A DNA stretch of 9,609 bases, taken from contig JAKCCP010000278.1 of assembly GCA_021841985.1 (NCBI GenBank), positions 1 through 9,609 of the forward strand, written 5' to 3'. This document shows, one piece after another, positions 6,631 through 9,609 of the stretch; position 1 is the first letter of the stretch; each line of letters starts with the position of its first letter. The stretch is from Pseudomonadota bacterium. GTDB lineage: Bacteria; Pseudomonadota; Alphaproteobacteria; Acetobacterales; Acetobacteraceae. The notes under the pieces were generated by a model. The model was given only the letters and a program-made list of their open reading frames with translations, did not search any database and was not told the origin of the DNA. The position numbers and the translations under genes were made by a program.

Positions 6631-7479
6631 CTACCAGCGCAGCGCCGGGATGGCGGCGATCGGCGCGACACCCTCGCCGGCGGCGGCTTCCTCGATCGCC
6701 GGCGGATTGCCGAGCAGCGCGTTATGGATGCCGCCGATCACCCAGCAGCTCGCGAGCCCCGCCGCCTTCGCCCCGGCGATGTCGGTGCGGAGCGCGTCCC
6801 CGATCGCGAGCACGGCGGCGGGCGGACAGCCGAGCCGCGCCAGCGTCGGCTGGTAGATGGTCGGGTCGGGCTTGCCGATCCAGCGCGCCTTGCCGCCGAG
6901 CGCCTCATAGCGCTGGGCGAGCGCGCCGGCGCAGAGCACGGCGACGCCGTCCCGGATCACCTCGAGATCGGGGTTGGCGCACAGCATCGGCAGATCGCGG
7001 GCGCGCGCGGCGCGCAGAATCTCCTCATAGGCGGGGAGATCGACCAGGCCGGCGGTCTCGTCGGGCCCGGTATTGAGAACGAAATCGGCGTCCTCGGGCG
7101 TCGCGACCGGGGTGTATTCGAGCCCGGCGAAGACGTTCCTGTCGCGGGCCGGGCCGAGATGATAGAGCTTCTGCCCCAAGGCGGCGAAGAACGGGTCGTC
7201 GCGGCGCGCGAGCAGGTCGCGGGTCGCCTCGCCGCTGGTGATGATGTCGTTATAGAGATCATCGCCGATCCCCATCTCGCGCATCGCCGCTTGCGCCACG
7301 GTCGCGACGCGCGGCGCGTTGGAGAGCAGCACCACCCGCTTGCCCGCCCGCTGCAAGCGCTCAAGGCAATCGACGGCGCCGGGATAGGGCCGGATCCCGT
7401 CATGCACCACCCCCCAGAGATCGACGATGAATCCGCCATAGCGCGGGGCGAGGGGGGCGAGGCCGGTCAGGTGTTCCAT
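6631..7479 (-). CDS. HAD superfamily class IIA hydrolase (TIGR01459 type)
   Basis: This 282-residue protein is a haloacid dehalogenase-fold phosphatase of the NagD-like class IIA group. Motif I is DLWGVVHDG, with nucleophile D20. The position two residues on, normally the acid/base Asp, is W22. This matches my recollection of the TIGR01459 family, whose signature is DxWGV. Motif II is S53 in LLSNAPR, motif III is K203 in GKPDPTIY, and motif IV is D228 and D233 in GDALRTD. The C2 cap domain lies between motifs II and III. Start: ATG at 7479, with GGAG about six bases upstream on the minus strand. The first 13 bases overlap the end of pyrD, so the two are translated together. The substrate is a small phosphorylated metabolite of unknown identity; a nucleotide-related one is a guess from the neighbour only. 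Confidence 0.9.
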   Translation of the reverse strand: MEHLTGLAPLAPRYGGFIVDLWGVVHDGIRPYPGAVDCLERLQRAGKRVVLLSNAPRVATVAQAAMREMGIGDDLYNDIITSGEATRDLLARRDDPFFAALGQKLYHLGPARDRNVFAGLEYTPVATPEDADFVLNTGPDETAGLVDLPAYEEILRAARARDLPMLCANPDLEVIRDGVAVLCAGALAQRYEALGGKARWIGKPDPTIYQPTLARLGCPPAAVLAIGDALRTDIAGAKAAGLASCWVIGGIHNALLGNPPAIEEAAAGEGVAPIAAIPALRW

Positions 7480-8567
7480 GATGTCTCCGCGAGAGAGGCG
7501 CTATCGATGCCGCGCGCCGCCTCCAGGCTTGCGAACCCGCCCGCATCCAGCGCTTGCCCGAGTTCGCGCCGGAGCCTCGGGATCAGCGTCGCCCCTTGAT
7601 AGACGAAGGCGGTGTAGAGTTGAACCAGGTGGGCGCCGGCGCGGATCATGGCGAGCGCCTCGGTGCCGGAGCCGATGCCGCCGCAGCCGACGAGGACCAG
7701 GCGGCCGGCGGCGAGGCGGGCGGCGCGGGCGAGCATCGCGCGCGCGTGCGCGAACAGCGGCGGGCCGGAGAGGCCGCCGGTCTCGCCGGCCAGCGGCGAG
7801 CGGAGCCCCTCCGGCCGGGCGATGGTGGTATTGGCGATGATCATCCCCGCAGCCCCCCCGGCGAGCGCGGTCTCGACCACCGCCGCGAGCGCCGCCTCGC
7901 CGAGATCCGGGGCGATTTTCACGAAGAGCGGCGGCGGTTCCGGCAACGCCCGCGCAACCGCGGCGAGAATGGCGGCGAGCCGCCCGCTCGCCTGCAAATC
8001 GCGGAGCCCGGGCGTGTTCGGCGAGGAAATATTGAGCGTGAGGTAATCGACATGCGGCGCCAGCGCCGCGGCCAGGGCGGGATAATCGCGCTCGGCGACG
8101 GCGCCCGCCTTGTTAAGCCCGATATTGGCGCCGAGCGGCACCGGCCGCGGCCCGAGCGCCGCGAGCCGCGGCAGGATGCGCGCCAATCCCTCGCCGGGAA
8201 AGCCGAGGCGGTTGATCAGCGCGCGATCGGCTTCGAGACGAAAGAGGCGCGGCGGCGGATTGCCCGGCTGCGCAAGCGGGGTCACGGTGCCGATCTCGAC
8301 GAAGCCGAAGCCGAGCGCCATCAGCGGGCGGACGGCGACCGCATTCTTGTCGAAGCCGGCGGCGAGCCCGATCGGGTTGGGAAAATGCCGCCCGAACAGG
8401 GTCTGGGCGAGGCGCGGATCGGCGGGCGCGCGATCACGCCCGGCGAGGCCGAGGCCGAGGCCGCGCAAGGCGACGGCATGGGCGGTCTCGGGCGCGAGGC
8501 GGCGCAGCACCGGGAGGGCCAAGGCGGGCAGGGCGAGGGCGGGAAGCGGGAAGATCATCGCCGCCAT
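7467..8567 (-). CDS. pyrD: Dihydroorotate dehydrogenase (quinone), class 2
   Basis: PyrD oxidises dihydroorotate to orotate in pyrimidine synthesis and passes electrons through FMN to membrane quinone. Numbered from 8567 (366 residues), it has an N-terminal helical quinone-binding region with hydrophobic ALALPALALP and the PETAH motif (26-30). FMN and substrate motifs follow: AAGFDKNA (69-76), GFVEIGTVTP (88-97), K217 in VKIAPDL, ANTT (245-248) and VGCGGIGSG (293-301). The catalytic base is a serine, S182 in NISSPNTPGL, which marks class 2. The usual NRMGFNN is here NRLGFPGEG (119-127). The start is uncertain: ATG 8567 or ATG 8558 (363 residues), neither with a clear ribosome binding site. 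The frame stays open further upstream, but that part is low-complexity and unlike the family. The gene is followed by an overlapping HAD hydrolase gene. Confidence 0.95.
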   Translation of the reverse strand: MAAMIFPLPALALPALALPVLRRLAPETAHAVALRGLGLGLAGRDRAPADPRLAQTLFGRHFPNPIGLAAGFDKNAVAVRPLMALGFGFVEIGTVTPLAQPGNPPPRLFRLEADRALINRLGFPGEGLARILPRLAALGPRPVPLGANIGLNKAGAVAERDYPALAAALAPHVDYLTLNISSPNTPGLRDLQASGRLAAILAAVARALPEPPPLFVKIAPDLGEAALAAVVETALAGGAAGMIIANTTIARPEGLRSPLAGETGGLSGPPLFAHARAMLARAARLAAGRLVLVGCGGIGSGTEALAMIRAGAHLVQLYTAFVYQGATLIPRLRRELGQALDAGGFASLEAARGIDSASLAETSWNT

Positions 8568-8656
8568 AATCGCGGCAAAAACGCCGGACGGCAAAACCCC
8601 GCCGCCACGGTGCCGCCAGCCTTGCCATTTCCTGGCATCACGGCAAAGTCGCGGCG

Positions 8657-8950
8657 ATGTGGTCCGACCCCTATCTCGAGAGCTGCTGCCGCGCCGCCCT
8701 GCACCGGCTGTTCCTGAGCGGCGCCGCCGGCCGGCCAGGGGGCGAGCGAGGGGGTGAGCGAGGGGGTGAGCCAAGAGGCGAGCGAGGGGGCGGGGTCATG
8801 AAAGACACGCCCTGTCTCGCGCGGCTGGCGCACCTGGCGCTCGTCGCGCGGCGTGGCGGGCGGTTTTTTCTCACCCCGGCCGGGGCCGCGCGTCATGCCG
8901 CCGAGATTCTGCGCGCGCCCGAGAGCGAGCGGGGGCGCGAGCGGGGCTGA
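8657..8950 (+). CDS. Small hypothetical protein with Gly/Glu/Arg repeat linker
   Basis: This 97-residue protein is not recognised with certainty. The N-terminal part (1-22) starts MWSDPYLESCC and looks like an amphipathic helix with RAALHRLFL. Residues about 25-46 form a low-complexity GGER repeat encoded by a 12-base tandem repeat. The C-terminal part (48-97) reads DTPCLARLAHLALVARRGGRFFLTPAGAARHAAEIL, split here as DTPCLARLAHLALV then ARRGGRFFLTPAGAARHAAE. This resembles the recognition-helix and wing region of a winged-helix domain, where LTPAG is a common wing-end pattern. The start at ATG 8657 has no good ribosome binding site. An internal ATG at 8798, with GAGGGGG upstream, could give a 51-residue product holding only the wing-like part. 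It is divergent from pyrD, 89 bases away. The composed N- and C-terminal parts support a real gene; a DNA-binding role is only a suggestion. Confidence 0.6.
   Translation: MWSDPYLESCCRAALHRLFLSGAAGRPGGERGGERGGEPRGERGGGVMKDTPCLARLAHLALVARRGGRFFLTPAGAARHAAEILRAPESERGRERG
8744..8791 (+). repeat. 12-bp tandem repeat, four in-frame units
   Basis: Four 12-base units begin at 8744, 8756, 8768 and 8780. Units one and two are identical (gagcgagggggt), the fourth differs only at its last base, and the third is diverged. In the reading frame of the surrounding gene they encode a Gly/Glu/Arg linker. Gain or loss of units keeps the frame, so linker length may vary between strains. Confidence 0.9.
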
Positions 8951-8955
8951 TATCG

Positions 8956-8976
8956 GGCAATGAGGGTTTCATTGCC
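8956..8976. terminator. Perfect 8-bp inverted repeat between two genes
   Basis: The arms ggcaatga (8956-8963) and tcattgcc (8969-8976) pair perfectly around a 5-base loop. The repeat lies six bases after the stop of the small hypothetical gene and 26 bases before the LolA-like gene. There is no T run, so it is either a weak terminator or a protein-binding palindrome in the promoter region of the next gene. Confidence 0.4.
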
Positions 8977-9002
8977 GGGAGAGGCATGCCACATGGCGCC
9001 TC

Positions 9003-9609
9003 ATGATCGATCGCCGCGCCGCTCTCGCGCTCCTCGCCCTCGGCCCGCTGCTCGCCGCACGCCGCGCCCGCGCGATCAGCGCCATGACGCTGACCAATGA
9101 GGATCGCGCCGATGTCCAGCGCATCGAGGCCTATCTCAACGCCATCCACACCCTGAAGGCGCGTTTCGAGCAGATCGCCCCCGATGGCGGCGACAGCCAC
9201 GGCACCGCCTGGCTCGACCGGCCGGGCAAGCTCCGTTTCGAATACGACCCGCCGGTGCCCTATCTCCTGGTCGCCAATCACGGCGATGTCTATTTCCATG
9301 ACTCGCAGCTCGGCCAGACCAGCGAGGTCGCGCTCGGCGATACCCCGCTTTCCATCATTCTCGCCCCCGAGATCAAGCTCTCCGGAAATATCCTGATCAC
9401 CGACATCACCCGCGTCCCCGGCCTGATCCAGGTGACGGTGCTGCGCGCCGAGCGCTGGTGGCAAGGCTCGCTCAGCCTCGCCTTCAACACCGCCCCCCTC
9501 CTGCTCCGGCAATGGATCCTGCTCGACGAGCAGCGGCGCGAAACCCGCGTCAGCCTCAGTGATATCGAGACCGGCGGCCATTTCCCGGAGGCCCTGTTCG
9601 AGTTCAAAG
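9003..9609 (+). CDS. LolA-like outer-membrane lipoprotein carrier (3' end outside window)
   Basis: The frame is open from ATG 9003 to the window edge, giving 202 residues with no stop. The first 24 or so residues form a signal peptide: DRR, a hydrophobic Ala/Leu core, and a likely cut after an ARA motif near residue 24. The rest has the LolA pattern: an opening helix with YLNAIHTLKARFEQ, then GTAWLDRPGKLRFEYDPP, VANHGDVYFHD and LGDTPLSIIL. A late strand region with WILLDEQRRETRVSLSD is followed by an ending near FPEALFEF. LolA carries lipoproteins across the periplasm from LolCDE to the outer membrane. Alphaproteobacteria often carry diverged LolA-like proteins, so the exact role is less sure than the fold. 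This is the only ATG in frame after an upstream TGA at 8961. The ribosome binding site is poor. Little is probably missing at the C-terminus. Confidence 0.85.
   Translation, partial: MIDRRAALALLALGPLLAARRARAISAMTLTNEDRADVQRIEAYLNAIHTLKARFEQIAPDGGDSHGTAWLDRPGKLRFEYDPPVPYLLVANHGDVYFHDSQLGQTSEVALGDTPLSIILAPEIKLSGNILITDITRVPGLIQVTVLRAERWWQGSLSLAFNTAPLLLRQWILLDEQRRETRVSLSDIETGGHFPEALFEFK

Noticed and set aside
5418..6671. 417-residue minus-strand frame across the second hydrolase
   Set aside because: Shadow of a gene with intact catalytic motifs; no family features in the antisense product.
7554..8717. 387-residue plus-strand frame across pyrD
   Set aside because: Antisense to a clear pyrD; charged low-complexity composition and no domain.
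8568..8774. N-terminal extension of PyrD by up to 69 residues
   Set aside because: The added part is Arg/Pro/Gly-rich low-complexity sequence antisense to the small hypothetical gene and its repeat, and unlike PyrD N-termini.
8871..9581. 236-residue minus-strand frame across the LolA-like gene
   Set aside because: Antisense to a frame with a signal peptide and LolA pattern; acidic low-complexity composition with no domain.

Overview
The window is GC-rich throughout, with strong G/C bias at third codon positions, so long open frames appear on both strands and most of them are shadows. The gene set suggests an alphaproteobacterium, plausibly Rhodospirillales/Acetobacteraceae: a CIO-type cytochrome bd with its small third subunit, class 2 PyrD, a LolA-like carrier and a class IIA HAD hydrolase of the type common in alphaproteobacteria. 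The lineage is inferred from gene content and codon use, not proven.

Layout, left to right. Bases 1-66 hold the transcription terminator of a gene lying before the window. Bases 67-195 are a highly structured leader in front of a 67-residue cold-shock protein (196-399). Next come two adjacent paralogous genes (600-1124 and 1140-1559) for small cysteine-rich proteins, each built of two Cys4 modules. The operon cydA-cydB-small subunit (1684-4236) encodes a cyanide-insensitive-type bd quinol oxidase. It is followed on the same strand by two tandem paralogous serine hydrolases of the beta-lactamase/esterase family VIII type (4264-5436 and 5433-6605), which overlap by 4 bases.

The strand then switches. 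A convergent junction at 6606-6630 separates the hydrolases from a minus-strand pair: pyrD (start about 8567, end 7467), overlapped by 13 bases by a HAD class IIA hydrolase gene (7479 to 6631). Divergent from pyrD is a 97-residue unrecognised protein (8657-8950) with an internal Gly/Glu/Arg repeat. Last is a LolA-like periplasmic carrier gene (from 9003), cut by the window edge.

Functionally these are core or near-core genes: cold-shock RNA binding, low-oxygen or stress respiration, pyrimidine synthesis (PyrD also feeds electrons to the quinone pool that CydAB drains), and lipoprotein trafficking. There is no transposase, integrase, tRNA, CRISPR array or phage gene. The least explained parts are the duplicated two-module Cys4 protein pair, the long imperfect hairpin before the cold-shock gene, the tandem hydrolase pair behind the oxidase operon, and the repeat-bearing small protein next to pyrD. 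Short in-frame or near-gene tandem repeats (15, 14 and 12 bases) occur at three places. No gene-free stretch exceeds 300 bases.
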